NCBI RefSeq assembly: GCF_001571245.1
Contig: NZ_BCTK01000006.1
Location: forward strand, 496,001-560,000
DNA: 64,000 bases
Direction: 5' to 3'
Source of the DNA: Achromobacter piechaudii NBRC 102461
GTDB taxonomy: Bacteria; Pseudomonadota; Gammaproteobacteria; Burkholderiales; Burkholderiaceae_B
A program made the position numbers and the translations under genes. Below the pieces are notes generated by a model that did no database searches, had not been told where the DNA came from, and saw nothing but the letters and a program-made list of their open reading frames with translations. This document shows, piece by piece, positions 36,220 through 45,377 of the stretch (positions within the stretch are counted from its first letter, which is position 1; every line of letters begins with the position of its first letter).

Positions 36220-37398
36220 ATGTCCGTCCAGTTGTCCTCTTTGCCCGGCTCCGAGCCGGAATCCTTCGGTATTGCTTCCGTTGCCGAAATCATCGCCGAG
36301 CTGCGTGCCGGCCGTATCGTCATCCTGGTTGACGAAGAAGACCGTGAAAACGAGGGCGACCTCGTCATGGCCGCCGAATTCGTCACGCCCGAAGCCATCA
36401 ACTTCATGGTCACGCATGGTCGCGGCCTGGTCTGCCTGACGCTGACCGAAGAACGTTGCCGCCAGCTGGAGCTGCCCATGATGGCGGCCCGCAACGGCAC
36501 GCGTTACGGCACCAACTTCACGCAATCGATCGAAGCCGCCGTGGGCGTCGAGACCGGCATTTCGGCCGCCGACCGCGCCCGCACCATCCAGGTGGCGGTG
36601 GCGCGCGACGCCAAGCCGACCGACCTGGTCCAGCCCGGCCACATCTTCCCGGTGCGTGCTGTGCCTGGTGGCGTGCTGGTTCGCGCCGGCCACACCGAAG
36701 CCGGTTGCGACCTGACCGCCATGGCCGGCCTGACGCCCGCCGCGGTCATCTGCGAAATCCTCAAGCCCGATGGCACCATGGCGCGCCTGCCGGACCTGGT
36801 GGAATTCGCCCGTCAGCACAATCTGAAGATCGGCACCATCGCCGACCTGATCCAATACCGCAGCGAACACGAATCCATCGTCAAGCGCGTGGGCAAGCGC
36901 TCGATGCAGACGGCCTGGGGCACGTTCGAAGCCGTGGCCTACGAAGATGCCGCGACCGGCTCCGCCCATTTGGCGCTGGTGCATGGTAACGTCTCTCCCG
37001 ATGTCGAAACGCTGGTTCGTGTGCACGAGCCAGCATCGGTGCTGGATGTGCTGGACACGGGCGCCAGCCCGCACAGCTGGGGCGTGGCGCAGGCGCTGCA
37101 AGCCATTGCCGCCGCGCCGGCCGGCGTGCTGGTGCTGATGAATTGCCAGTCGTCCACGGAACATCTGTTCGGCCAGATCGCCGGCTGGAGCGACCCGAAG
37201 GCCCAGGCCGACGCCGCCGCCAGCACCGACCGCTTCGGATTGCGCACTCACGGCATCGGCGCCCAGATCCTGCGCGACCTGAAAGTGGGCCAGATGAGGC
37301 TGCTGGCCCGCCCGCGCAAGATGCCCAGCATGGCGGGCTTTTCACTCACCATTACGGGTTACGATTGCGACCCGCAGAATACTCCCGCAACACACTGA
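36220..37398 (+). CDS. ribB: 3,4-dihydroxy-2-butanone-4-phosphate synthase with degenerate RibA domain
   Basis: A 392-residue protein. The N-terminal RibB domain (about 15-225) has [17 protein letters not shown] and the [11 protein letters not shown] active-site segment. The C-terminal domain aligns with GTP cyclohydrolase II, but the three zinc cysteines and the GRNIGL arginine region are lost ([20 protein letters not shown] in the zinc region), so only RibB activity is expected. It is first in ribB-ribH-nusB. The ATG at 36220 fits the family start. No FMN riboswitch is visible upstream. Confidence 0.92.
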   Translation: MSVQLSSLPGSEPESFGIASVAEIIAELRAGRIVILVDEEDRENEGDLVMAAEFVTPEAINFMVTHGRGLVCLTLTEERCRQLELPMMAARNGTRYGTNFTQSIEAAVGVETGISAADRARTIQVAVARDAKPTDLVQPGHIFPVRAVPGGVLVRAGHTEAGCDLTAMAGLTPAAVICEILKPDGTMARLPDLVEFARQHNLKIGTIADLIQYRSEHESIVKRVGKRSMQTAWGTFEAVAYEDAATGSAHLALVHGNVSPDVETLVRVHEPASVLDVLDTGASPHSWGVAQALQAIAAAPAGVLVLMNCQSSTEHLFGQIAGWSDPKAQADAAASTDRFGLRTHGIGAQILRDLKVGQMRLLARPRKMPSMAGFSLTITGYDCDPQNTPATH

Positions 37399-37408
37399 AG
37401 GCCGACAC

Positions 37409-37933
37409 ATGAACCCTTACATCCTTACCCCCGACCTGAACGGCGAAGGGCTGCACATCGGCATCGTACGCGCCCGCTTCAACGAAGAAATCGGCCAGGC
37501 CGAACTCGAAGCGTGCCTGAAGGAATTGGCCGAACTGGGCGTGGACGAACGCGACGTGATGGTCACCACCGTCCCGGGCGCCCTGGAACTGGGCGTGGCC
37601 CTGTCCCACATGGCCGAAACGTTTGAATTCGACGCACTGATCGCCTTGGGCGCGGTCATCCGTGGCGAAACCTATCACTTTGAAGTGGTCAGCAATGAAA
37701 CGGCCACGGCAATCACCCGCATCTCCCTGGAAACCGGCATCCCCGTCGCAAACGGCGTATTGACCGTCGACACCGACGAGCAGGCGCAAGCCCGCGCCGC
37801 CGGCAAGGGTCGCGACTGCGCCCAGGTGGCCGTTGAAATGGCCAACCTGGTGGCGGCGCTGGAACCCGAGGAAGAAGACGAAGACGACGAGGACGAAGAT
37901 TTTGACGACGAAGAAGACGACGACCAGCGCTGA
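37409..37933 (+). CDS. ribH: 6,7-dimethyl-8-ribityllumazine synthase
   Basis: A 174-residue lumazine synthase that joins the RibB product with the pyrimidine to make the riboflavin precursor. [21 protein letters not shown] and the catalytic His region are present. Unlike most homologues it ends in a highly acidic tail (residues about 152-174, nearly all Glu and Asp). The DNA for the tail also codes for the nusB N-terminus in another frame. It starts 10 bases after ribB. Confidence 0.95.
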   Translation: MNPYILTPDLNGEGLHIGIVRARFNEEIGQAELEACLKELAELGVDERDVMVTTVPGALELGVALSHMAETFEFDALIALGAVIRGETYHFEVVSNETATAITRISLETGIPVANGVLTVDTDEQAQARAAGKGRDCAQVAVEMANLVAALEPEEEDEDDEDEDFDDEEDDDQR

Positions 37934-38411
37934 TAGCGCGGCGCAAGCCCGCGCCAACGCGCGCAGCGCACGCCGCCGTGCACGCGAATTCGCGCTGCAA
38001 GGCGTTTATGCGTGGCTGCTGCGCGGCGGCGAAGGCACGCAGGACGCCGGCGAGATCGACGCCCATCTGCGCGACACCGAGGATTTTTCCGAGGCCGACG
38101 CACAGTGGTTCAAGACCTTGCTGCATGGTGTCCTGCGCGAAGCGCCCACGCTGCGCGAGCGTTTCACGCCCTATGTCGACCGCCCGCTGGCCGAGTTGTC
38201 GCCCGTTGAGCATGGCATCCTGCTGATCGGCAGCTTCGAACTGATTCATCACGTCGAAGTGCCGTACAAGGTCGCCATCAACGAAGCCGTTGAACTGGCC
38301 AAGTCCTTTGGCGGCACCGACGGCTTCAAGTTCGTCAACGGCGTACTCGACAAGCTGGCCGCCGACGTGCGTGCCAACGAGGTCCAGGCCGCGGCGCAGC
38401 AACGACGCTGA
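37902..38411 (+). CDS. nusB: Transcription antitermination factor NusB
   Basis: A 169-residue NusB from a TTG at 37902 ([18 protein letters not shown] follows), with GAGG 11 bases upstream; no ATG or GTG fits nearer the conserved [16 protein letters not shown]. It binds boxA RNA with NusE in rRNA antitermination. It overlaps ribH by 32 bases in another frame. The ribH-nusB pair is conserved in many proteobacteria. Confidence 0.93.
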   Translation: MTTKKTTTSADSAAQARANARSARRRAREFALQGVYAWLLRGGEGTQDAGEIDAHLRDTEDFSEADAQWFKTLLHGVLREAPTLRERFTPYVDRPLAELSPVEHGILLIGSFELIHHVEVPYKVAINEAVELAKSFGGTDGFKFVNGVLDKLAADVRANEVQAAAQQRR

Positions 38412-38429
38412 ACCTGGCTGATGGCCTCT

Positions 38430-38511
38430 GAAGGGGTCAGGTGCCTGCCGCCCTGCGCGTATCCTGCGATGCGCCAGGCGTGGTTGGCGCCTGACCCCTT
38501 CCTCGTTTTTT
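38430..38511 (+). terminator. Long hairpin with T-run between nusB and thiL, possible dispersed repeat
   Basis: GAAGGGGTCAGGTGCC pairs with GGCGCCTGACCCCTTC (one G-T wobble) around an inner GC-rich loop, followed by CTCG and six Ts (38506-38511). It works as an intrinsic terminator, and the AAGGGGTCAGG arm is the kind of sequence found repeatedly between genes in betaproteobacteria. Confidence 0.8.
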
Positions 38512-38547
38512 CCCCGGCCGGCCACCGGCTGGATACCCGGAGTTGCC

Positions 38548-39513
38548 GTGGCGTCCGAATTTGATCTGATCGCGCGCTATTTCACCCGTCCCGCGCCTGC
38601 CGGCCTGCTGGGCGTGGGTGACGATTGCGCGCTGTTTCCCGTGCCTGTCGGCGAGCAGGTCGCCACCAGCACCGACCTGCTGCTGGAAGGCCGGCATTTC
38701 TTCCCCGATGTAGACCCGCGCGCGCTGGGCCACAAGGCGCTGGCCGTGAACCTGTCTGACCTGGCCGCCATGGGCGCGCGGCCCATCGGCTGCGTGCTGG
38801 GCCTGGCCCTGCCGCGCCTGGACGAGCCCTGGCTGGCCGCGTTCGCGGCCGGGTTCCATGCGCTGGCCGACGCCCACGGCTGCCCGCTCATCGGTGGCGA
38901 CACCACGCGCAGCGCGCATGACCTGGCGATCAGCGTCACGGTGTTCGGCGCGGTGCCGCCCGGGCAGGCGTTGCGGCGCGCCGGCGCCAAGGCCGGCGAC
39001 GACATCTGGGTGTCCGGCGAACTGGGCGCGGCCGATGTCGCCTACCGGCTGCTGGACGGGCAGTATCCCGCCAACCCCGCGCTGCTGGCCGCCACCCGCA
39101 ATGCGCTGGAATGGCCCGAGCCACAGGTCGCGCTGGGCCTGGCGTTGCGCGGCGTCGCGAACGCCGCCATCGACCTGTCCGACGGCCTGTTGCAGGACCT
39201 GGGCCACATACTCGCCGCGAGCCGCCTGGGCGCTACCTTGGAATACGCGCGTCTGCCCGTGGCCGCCGCCGTCGCGGCCCTGGACGACGCGCCGCGCCGC
39301 CGCGCCGTGCTGGGCGGGGGCGATGTCTACCAGCTTTGCTTTACCGCCCCGGCCGCGCAGCGCCAGGCAGTGCTGGCGGCCGCCAGCGCCGCTGGCGCGC
39401 AAGTCACCCGAGTCGGCCAGACGCAGGCGGATCCCGGTCTGCGCGTGCTGGACGACCAGGGCCAGCCGCTGGCGGACCTGCCTGCCGGCTTCGATCATTT
39501 CCCCGCCGCCTGA
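38548..39513 (+). CDS. thiL: Thiamine-monophosphate kinase
   Basis: A 321-residue kinase that makes thiamine pyrophosphate from the monophosphate. GVGDDCALF near residue 22, DLLLEGRHF and NLSDLAAMGARP are family signatures for ATP and magnesium binding. The GTG start has GGAG six bases upstream. It is first of thiL-pgpA-pncC, separated from nusB by a terminator. Confidence 0.95.
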   Translation: MASEFDLIARYFTRPAPAGLLGVGDDCALFPVPVGEQVATSTDLLLEGRHFFPDVDPRALGHKALAVNLSDLAAMGARPIGCVLGLALPRLDEPWLAAFAAGFHALADAHGCPLIGGDTTRSAHDLAISVTVFGAVPPGQALRRAGAKAGDDIWVSGELGAADVAYRLLDGQYPANPALLAATRNALEWPEPQVALGLALRGVANAAIDLSDGLLQDLGHILAASRLGATLEYARLPVAAAVAALDDAPRRRAVLGGGDVYQLCFTAPAAQRQAVLAAASAAGAQVTRVGQTQADPGLRVLDDQGQPLADLPAGFDHFPAA

Positions 39514-39556
39514 ACGGGCGCGCCCGCATTCCCACTCCTTCAACGGCCCAGGAACC

Positions 39557-40090
39557 ATGCCTTCTTCCGACAAGTCCCCCTCCATGCGCGAACGCTCGCG
39601 GGCCGTGTACCCGTCGCTTTCCTGGGTGTGCCGCGACCCCGGCCGCCTGATCGCCTTCGGCCTGGGCAGCGGCTTGATCCGGCCGGCATCGGGCACCTGG
39701 GGCACGCTACTTGCTTGGGGCATCTGGGTGGCAGCAGCGCCTGCCGCCTCGGACCTGGCGATCGGCGTGTTCCTGGCGCTGGCCTTTCTGTATGGTTGCT
39801 GGGCCTGCCATCGCGTGGGCCAAGAACTTGGACAGGCCGATCATGTCGGAATGGTCTGGGACGAGATGGTGGCGTTTTGGCTGGTGCTGTGGCTGACGCC
39901 GGCGGGCTGGTTGTCGCAACTGCTGGCGTTCGCGCTGTTCCGCACGTTCGACATCGTCAAGCCGCCGCCCATCAAGTTCTTCGACGCCCATATCAAGGGC
40001 GGCTTTGGCGTCATGTGGGACGATATTCTCGCGGCCGGCTATGCGCTGCTGGTCATGGTTCTGGTTGCACGCACAGGAGTCTTGGGATGA
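39557..40090 (+). CDS. pgpA: Phosphatidylglycerophosphatase A
   Basis: A 177-residue membrane phosphatase that makes phosphatidylglycerol. Family segments GLGSGLIRPASGTWGTL, WDEMVAFWL and FRTFDIVKPPPIKFFD are present, with about four membrane helices. The ATG at 39557 follows AGGAA. It overlaps pncC by four bases. Confidence 0.95.
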   Translation: MPSSDKSPSMRERSRAVYPSLSWVCRDPGRLIAFGLGSGLIRPASGTWGTLLAWGIWVAAAPAASDLAIGVFLALAFLYGCWACHRVGQELGQADHVGMVWDEMVAFWLVLWLTPAGWLSQLLAFALFRTFDIVKPPPIKFFDAHIKGGFGVMWDDILAAGYALLVMVLVARTGVLG

Positions 40091-40644
40091 GTGATCTGCA
40101 AGGAAGTACCCGTTCGAATCTGTCGGCGGCGCAGCTGTCGGAAGCCACGCTGGTTGGCTTGGCCGAACGGCTGGGCGACGCGATGCGGCGCCATGGCTGG
40201 ATGATGGGCACGGCGGAATCGTGCACGGGCGGGCTGGTCGCGGGGGCCATGACGTCGGTGGCCGGTTCCAGCGACTGGTTCGAACGCGGGTTCGTCACCT
40301 ACAGCAATGACGCCAAAGTGACCGAGCTGGATGTGTCGCCCGACGCGCTGCATCACTTCGGCGCGGTCAGCGAACCCGTGGCGCTGGAAATGGCCAACGG
40401 CGTCTTGCTGGCTTCCCCCGCCGCGCACGTGGCCGTATCCACCACCGGCATCGCCGGCCCGGGCGGCGCGACGCCGGGCAAGCCGGTAGGCATGGTGTGC
40501 TTCGGATTTGCGATGCGCGTGGGCGATGGCATCACCAGCCGCGCGGCCACGCACGTGTTCCCGGGCGACCGTACGCAAGTGCGCCTGGCCGCCGTGGAAT
40601 TTGCATTGCGCGGCCTGCTGGAATTCGTGGGTACGCCCGGCTGA
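40087..40644 (+). CDS. pncC: Nicotinamide-nucleotide amidohydrolase PncC (CinA C-terminal type)
   Basis: A 185-residue stand-alone CinA C-terminal domain. TAESCTGGLVAGAM and GIAGPGGATPGKPVGMV are the family motifs. It deamidates nicotinamide mononucleotide in NAD recycling. The start overlaps the pgpA stop (ATGA). A 20-residue N-terminal extension precedes the conserved domain. Confidence 0.93.
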   Translation: MSDLQGSTRSNLSAAQLSEATLVGLAERLGDAMRRHGWMMGTAESCTGGLVAGAMTSVAGSSDWFERGFVTYSNDAKVTELDVSPDALHHFGAVSEPVALEMANGVLLASPAAHVAVSTTGIAGPGGATPGKPVGMVCFGFAMRVGDGITSRAATHVFPGDRTQVRLAAVEFALRGLLEFVGTPG

Positions 40645-40651
40645 AGTAAAT

Positions 40652-40683
40652 ACGGCGCGTTGATTCTGGAATCAACGCGCCGT
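40652..40683. terminator. Bidirectional hairpin between pncC and pyrF
   Basis: ACGGCGCGTTGATT-CTGG-AATCAACGCGCCGT, a perfect 14-base-pair stem between converging genes. It lacks an adjacent T-run on the plus strand, but its strength and position fit a shared terminator. Confidence 0.75.
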
Positions 40684-40718
40684 GCAGATCAAAAAACGTC
40701 GAGGGATGGGCCGGAAGT

Positions 40719-41537
40719 TCAGCGCACCGCGTTGATCGCGTCGCGCAGGCCCTTGGCGGCCTGGCCGGCGGCTTCGCGCCAATCGTCGCCGCCGCTGGCG
40801 TAGATGATGGCGCGCGACGAGTTGATCATCATGCCGCTGCGCGCGGCATTGGCGCCGGCGTTTACGGTGGCGGTGATGTCGCCGCCTTGCGCGCCGATGC
40901 CCGGCACCAGCAGGGGCAGCGCGTCGCCGATGCGCTGGCGCACCGCCGCCAACTCGTTCGGGAACGTGGCGCCCACCACCAGGCCGCATTGGCCGTTGGC
41001 GTTCCACTTGTCGGCCACCAGACCTGCAACGTGCAGGTACAGCGGTTCGCCGTTATCCATCTTCAAGAATTGCAGGTCGGAGCCGCCCGGGTTGGAGGTG
41101 CGGCACAGCACGATCACGCCCCGGTCGCGCCAGGCCAGATAGGGCTCGACCGAATCCAGCCCCATGTACGGGCTGACCGTCAGCGCGTGCGCCTGATAAC
41201 GCTCGTAGGCTTCGCGCGCATAGTTTTCGGCGGTGGAGCCGATGTCGCCGCGCTTGGCGTCCAGCACGATGGGCAGGTCGGGATGCTTGTCGCGGATGTG
41301 CTGGCACAGCGCTTCCAACTGGTCTTCGGCGCGGTGCGCGGCGAAGTACGCGATCTGCGGCTTGAAGCTGCATGCGTACGGCGCGGTGGCGTCGACGATG
41401 TCGCGGCAGAACTGGAAGATGGCGTCCGGCTTGTCCTGCAATTCGCGCGGAAAGCGTTGGGGATCGGGGTCCAGGCCCACTTGCAGAAGCGAGTTGCTGG
41501 TGGTCCAGGCGTGTTCGAGTTTTTGCAGGAAATTCAT
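40719..41537 (-). CDS. pyrF: Orotidine 5'-phosphate decarboxylase (group 2)
   Basis: A 272-residue OMP decarboxylase for the last step of UMP synthesis. [13 protein letters not shown] holds the catalytic Asp-Lys-Asp array, and [12 protein letters not shown] binds the phosphate. Length and motifs place it in the longer group 2 form. The ATG at 41537 starts [11 protein letters not shown]; the frame upstream is antisense and overlaps ndh. It lies eight bases after ndh on the same strand. Confidence 0.96.
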   Translation of the reverse strand: MNFLQKLEHAWTTSNSLLQVGLDPDPQRFPRELQDKPDAIFQFCRDIVDATAPYACSFKPQIAYFAAHRAEDQLEALCQHIRDKHPDLPIVLDAKRGDIGSTAENYAREAYERYQAHALTVSPYMGLDSVEPYLAWRDRGVIVLCRTSNPGGSDLQFLKMDNGEPLYLHVAGLVADKWNANGQCGLVVGATFPNELAAVRQRIGDALPLLVPGIGAQGGDITATVNAGANAARSGMMINSSRAIIYASGGDDWREAAGQAAKGLRDAINAVR

Positions 41538-41545
41538 GGGGGTGT

Positions 41546-42862
41546 TCAGTGCAGTTTGACCCGGGGGCGCGTGCGCCGCATCAGCAGGCGGGCCAGGGCA
41601 AGGGAAGCGGTGCGCGAGATGCCCAACACCGCCTTGTGATGCATCAGGTGCAGGCTCATGTACATCAAGCGCGCCAGTGTACCGCTTACGAAGAGTCCCC
41701 GTCCGGCAAGCTTGCCCATCAGGCTGCCCACGCCAGCATCCTGACCCAGCGACACCAGCGAGCCGTGGTCCTGATAGACGTACGGGGCGGTGGGCTCGGC
41801 AGTGCCACGCAGGCGCGCGGTCAGCTTCTTGGCCAGGTAGTCGGCTTGCTGGTGCGCTGCCTGGGCGCGCGCCGGCACGCTGCGGCCGTCGCGCCAGGGC
41901 GCCGAGCAGCAATCGCCCAGCGCCAGGATGTTCGGGTCGGCCGTCTCCAGCCGTTCGTTGACTTCCAGCTGGCCCAGCTTGTTCAGCGGCAAGCCCAGGT
42001 CGGCCAGCAGGGCCGGGCCCTTGATGCCGGCGGCCCACATGCACAACTGCGCGGGAAACTCGCGGCCATCGGCCGTCTTGACGCTGTTGCCGGTCACTTC
42101 CAACACGCGGCATGCCGTTTCCACGCCGATGCCCAACTCGGTCAGGCGGTGGGTGGCGGCTTCGGAGATCTTTTCCGGCAAGGCGGACAGAATGCGCGGC
42201 GCGCCTTCCACCAGCGTGATGGCCAGGTCGCGTTCGGCGCGGAAGTTCGGCAGGCCATAGGCGCTGACCACATGGCTGGCTTCGGTCAGCTCGACCGCCA
42301 GTTCGACGCCCGTCGCCCCGCCGCCCACGATCACCAGATCGAGCCGGGCCGAGGGATTGCGCACCTTGGCCTGATCCACCAGCGCCATGGCCTTGAGCAT
42401 GGTCAGGCGGAACTGCTCGGCGTTTTCGGTGGTGTCCAGCGTGACGGCGTGGTCAGCCGCGCCGGGGGTGTTGAAGAAGTTGGACGTGCTGCCCAGAGCC
42501 AGCACCAGCGTGTCGTAGCCCAATTCGCGGCGGGGCAGCACTTCCATGCCCTGCGTGTCGTTGACGGCGTCCACCACGATCTGGCGGCGTTCGCGGTCGA
42601 CACTGAGCAGGCTGCCCTGCGCGAAAGAAAAGCCGTTCATGTGAGCCAGCATCAGGTAGGACAAGCCTTCCTGGTGGATATCCAGCGTGCCGGCCGCGGC
42701 TTCGTGCAGCGACGGCTTCCAGATGTGGAACGGTCGGCTGTCGACCAGCGTGATGTGCTGGCGGCCGTGGAGTCGGCCCAGCTTTGCGGCCAGTTCAAGG
42801 CCGCCTGCACCGCCGCCAACGATGACGATGCGTTCAGAGCGTGCTGACGTCGAGTTAGGCAT
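41546..42862 (-). CDS. ndh: Type II NADH dehydrogenase
   Basis: A 438-residue flavoprotein that passes electrons from NADH to quinone without pumping protons. [18 protein letters not shown] (FAD) and [17 protein letters not shown] (NADH) are the two Rossmann motifs; [10 protein letters not shown] and [10 protein letters not shown] complete the fold. Two ATG codons are adjacent; the second (42862) is better spaced from GGGAG. The C-terminus is amphipathic and basic, suited to membrane binding. Confidence 0.94.
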   Translation of the reverse strand: MPNSTSARSERIVIVGGGAGGLELAAKLGRLHGRQHITLVDSRPFHIWKPSLHEAAAGTLDIHQEGLSYLMLAHMNGFSFAQGSLLSVDRERRQIVVDAVNDTQGMEVLPRRELGYDTLVLALGSTSNFFNTPGAADHAVTLDTTENAEQFRLTMLKAMALVDQAKVRNPSARLDLVIVGGGATGVELAVELTEASHVVSAYGLPNFRAERDLAITLVEGAPRILSALPEKISEAATHRLTELGIGVETACRVLEVTGNSVKTADGREFPAQLCMWAAGIKGPALLADLGLPLNKLGQLEVNERLETADPNILALGDCCSAPWRDGRSVPARAQAAHQQADYLAKKLTARLRGTAEPTAPYVYQDHGSLVSLGQDAGVGSLMGKLAGRGLFVSGTLARLMYMSLHLMHHKAVLGISRTASLALARLLMRRTRPRVKLH

Positions 42863-42913
42863 CATGGCTCCCAGTATAAAGATGGCCGCGTCCCCCTCGG
42901 GACACCGACCGTA

Positions 42914-43312
42914 TCAATGCATGACGAAACGGCTGATCGCCACGCCGATCCAGACGGCGCCGGCAAAGATCAGCAGCAGCATGACCGCCGCGCTGCCCAG
43001 GTCCTTGGCGCGCCCCAGCAGCGGGTGACGTTCGACCGACAGCGCATCGGCCAGCGCCTCGATGGCGGAATTGAGCAGCTCGGCCGCCAGCACCATCACC
43101 ACGGTGCCGACCAGAAAGAACACCTCGACCGTGGTGCGGCCCAGGAAGAAGGCGGCCGGAATCATCAGCACGGCCAGCGCCAGTTCCTGACGGAACGCCG
43201 CTTCGTATTTGACGGCCGCCTGCAAGCCCTGCCATGAGTAGCGCAGCGCATTCAGGATGCGGCGCAGGCCGCCAGAGCTTTTGAAGGGCGAGTGTTGCGG
43301 GTCGTGGGTCAT
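42914..43312 (-). CDS. dgkA: Diacylglycerol kinase
   Basis: A 132-residue membrane kinase with three helices. AAELLNSAIEALAD carries the catalytic glutamate and magnesium ligands, and the N-terminal amphipathic helix RILNALRYSWQGLQAAVKYEAAFRQE is typical. It recycles diacylglycerol to phosphatidic acid. The start at 43312 gives MTHDPQHSPFK; the longer frame is antisense to the GntR gene. Confidence 0.94.
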   Translation of the reverse strand: MTHDPQHSPFKSSGGLRRILNALRYSWQGLQAAVKYEAAFRQELALAVLMIPAAFFLGRTTVEVFFLVGTVVMVLAAELLNSAIEALADALSVERHPLLGRAKDLGSAAVMLLLIFAGAVWIGVAISRFVMH

Positions 43313-43439
43313 GTGCGCGTAGGAAGGCCGGGTGTGGCGGCTTTTTAACAGATATGGGTTGCCCGCGTGGCGCGGCCCGAGACTATGGGCAAACCCCAAT
43401 TGTGACCGATAGCGGGCAGGCGCAGGATTCTGGTCAATT

Positions 43440-43456
43440 GGTAAGGCCACTTTACC
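43440..43456. promoter_or_regulatory. Inverted repeat upstream of the FadR-type regulator
   Basis: GGTAA-N7-TTACC lies 25 bases before the regulator start, within the sequence TTGGTAAGGCCACTTTACC. GntR/FadR proteins bind short inverted repeats of this form, so autoregulation is likely. Confidence 0.45.
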
Positions 43457-43480
43457 TTTTTGGTTCATCCCTGACCCAAC

Positions 43481-44215
43481 ATGCCGATCCAGACCATCGA
43501 GCCGCGCCGCCTGTACCGCCAGATCGCCGACCAGCTGCGTCTGCTGATCGAGGCTGGCGAATTTCCGGTCGGCGCGCGGCTGCCCCCCGAACGTGACCTG
43601 GCGCTGAAACTGGGCGTGTCGCGCCCTTCCGTGCGTGAAGCGCTGATCGCGCTCGAAGTCGAAGGCTGGGTGGAAGTGCGCATGGGCTCGGGTGTGTACG
43701 TGCAAAGCCTGTCGGGCGCGCCGCGCGCCAGCCTGACCGCAGAAAGCCCGCTGGAAACCATCCGCGCCCGCTGGACCATCGAAGGCGAACTCGCCGCCCA
43801 GGCGGCCCGCAACCCGGCGCCCGCGCTGGTCGACGGGCTGCTCGAAGCGGTGGGCGCCATGGAAGACGAGGCCGGCGCCGGCTTCGTGCCCATCCGGGGC
43901 GACCGGCTGTTTCACCTGCGCGTGGCCGAAATGGCCAACAACGCCGTGTTGGTGCGTGTCGTCGGCGAATTGTTCGACGAACGTCACAACCCCTTGTCGG
44001 TCAAGCTGGGCGACTACTTCGAAAACCCTGACAGCTGGGCCGTCGCCATCACCGAACACCGTCGCGTCATCACCGCCATTGCGGCCGGCGACGAAGCCGC
44101 CGCGCGCGCGGCCATGCATCACCATCTTTCCTGCTCGTTCGACCGCCTGACCGCCAGTTGGCCCGGCGCGGCCGACACGATGCGCATCGATAGCAAAGAA
44201 CCGGCGGCGTCCTGA
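43481..44215 (+). CDS. GntR-family regulator, FadR subfamily
   Basis: A 244-residue regulator with N-terminal winged helix (about 10-75; GARLPPERDLALKLGVSRPSVREALIALEVEGWVE) and an all-helical FCD effector domain (about 95-225) with the metal-binding His/Asp pattern ending in MHHHLSCSFDRL. Close relatives control hexuronate genes. It directly precedes a TRAP transporter and sugar-acid enzymes on the same strand and probably represses them until the sugar acid binds. Confidence 0.9.
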   Translation: MPIQTIEPRRLYRQIADQLRLLIEAGEFPVGARLPPERDLALKLGVSRPSVREALIALEVEGWVEVRMGSGVYVQSLSGAPRASLTAESPLETIRARWTIEGELAAQAARNPAPALVDGLLEAVGAMEDEAGAGFVPIRGDRLFHLRVAEMANNAVLVRVVGELFDERHNPLSVKLGDYFENPDSWAVAITEHRRVITAIAAGDEAAARAAMHHHLSCSFDRLTASWPGAADTMRIDSKEPAAS

Positions 44216-44245
44216 CGCCACCGGGGTTCCGCAGTCGCAGTACGA

Positions 44246-44255
44246 AGGTGCACCT
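44246..44255. promoter_or_regulatory. Palindrome in the dctP promoter region
   Basis: AGGTGCACCT is a perfect 10-base palindrome 87 bases upstream of the dctP start, followed by TATGT-N16-ACATA. Either may be a binding site for the neighbouring FadR-type regulator. Confidence 0.35.
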
Positions 44256-44341
44256 GTATGTGATATTCCGATGTGAAACATAAAGCGGACCGGCCCACAA
44301 CAACATACGCCGCGCCCGCCACCTCAAAGAGAGGAGACAAC

Positions 44342-45316
44342 ATGAATCGAGGCAACGCTATCAAAGTGCTGTTTGCCGCCGTCGCGCTAGCCGTCAGTGG
44401 CAGCGCGCTGGCGCAAACCAAGTTGAAATGGGCGCATGTGTACGAGACGTCCGAACCCTTCCACACCTCGTCGGTGTGGGCGGCGCAGGAAATCGAGAAA
44501 CGCACCAAAGGCCGCTATCACATCGACGTCTATCCCGCCTCTCAGCTGGGCAAGGAAAACGACATCAACCAGGGCCTGACCCTGGGCACGGTGGACATCA
44601 TCATTTCCGGGTCCAGCTTCGCCGCCAAGAGTTTTCCGCGAATCGGCGTCACGTACTACCCCTACACCTTCCGCAACCCGGAACACCTGATCGCCTACAC
44701 CAAGAGCGACATCTACAAAGAGCTGACGCGCGGCTACGACGAGAAAAGCGGCAACCACATCGTCGCCACCACGTACTACGGCACGCGCCAGACCACGTCC
44801 AACCGCGCCTTCACCAAGTGCTCTGAAATGAAGGGCATGAAGATCCGCGTGCCCGATGTGGCCGCCTACCTGGCCATGCCGCGCGCCTGTGGCGCCAACA
44901 CCGCGCCGATTGCGTTCGCCGAGGTCTATCTGGCCTTGCAGAACGGCACGGTGGAAGCGCAGGAAAATCCGCTGACCACCATCGAAGCGAAGAAGTTCTA
45001 CGAAGTGCAGAAGAACATCGTGCTGACCGGCCACATCGTCGACCACCTGAACACGGTGATCTCCGGCAAGCTGTGGAAGAGCCTGTCCGACGAGGACAAG
45101 AAGATCTTCGCCGAGGTCGCCCAGCAGGCGTCCGAGAAGGCATCGGCCGAAGTCGCTGACAGCGAAAAGAAGATGGTCGAGGTGTTCAAGAAGCGCGGTC
45201 TGAACGTGGCCGAAGTCAACATCGACGACTTCCGCAATACCGTGCTGGAGAAGGTGCCGTTCGAGCAATACGGCTATCAGAAATCGGATTGGGAAAAGAT
45301 CCAGGCGGTGAAGTAG
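44342..45316 (+). CDS. dctP: TRAP transporter substrate-binding protein
   Basis: A 324-residue periplasmic DctP protein with a signal peptide ending in GSALAQ. KMRVPDV-like segment GMKIRVPDVAAYLAMPRACGANTAPIAFAEVYLALQNGTVEAQENP holds the conserved carboxylate-binding arginine and the QNG..Q..P signature. The ATG has GAGGAG upstream. The start of a dctP-dctQ-dctM set; with uronate enzymes downstream the ligand is likely an aldonate or uronate. Confidence 0.93.
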   Translation: MNRGNAIKVLFAAVALAVSGSALAQTKLKWAHVYETSEPFHTSSVWAAQEIEKRTKGRYHIDVYPASQLGKENDINQGLTLGTVDIIISGSSFAAKSFPRIGVTYYPYTFRNPEHLIAYTKSDIYKELTRGYDEKSGNHIVATTYYGTRQTTSNRAFTKCSEMKGMKIRVPDVAAYLAMPRACGANTAPIAFAEVYLALQNGTVEAQENPLTTIEAKKFYEVQKNIVLTGHIVDHLNTVISGKLWKSLSDEDKKIFAEVAQQASEKASAEVADSEKKMVEVFKKRGLNVAEVNIDDFRNTVLEKVPFEQYGYQKSDWEKIQAVK

Positions 45317-45377
45317 GCCGCGCGGGCGGGCCCGTTGCGGCCCGCCGACTCTTACCCATTCCGATCAGGGGAACGTC

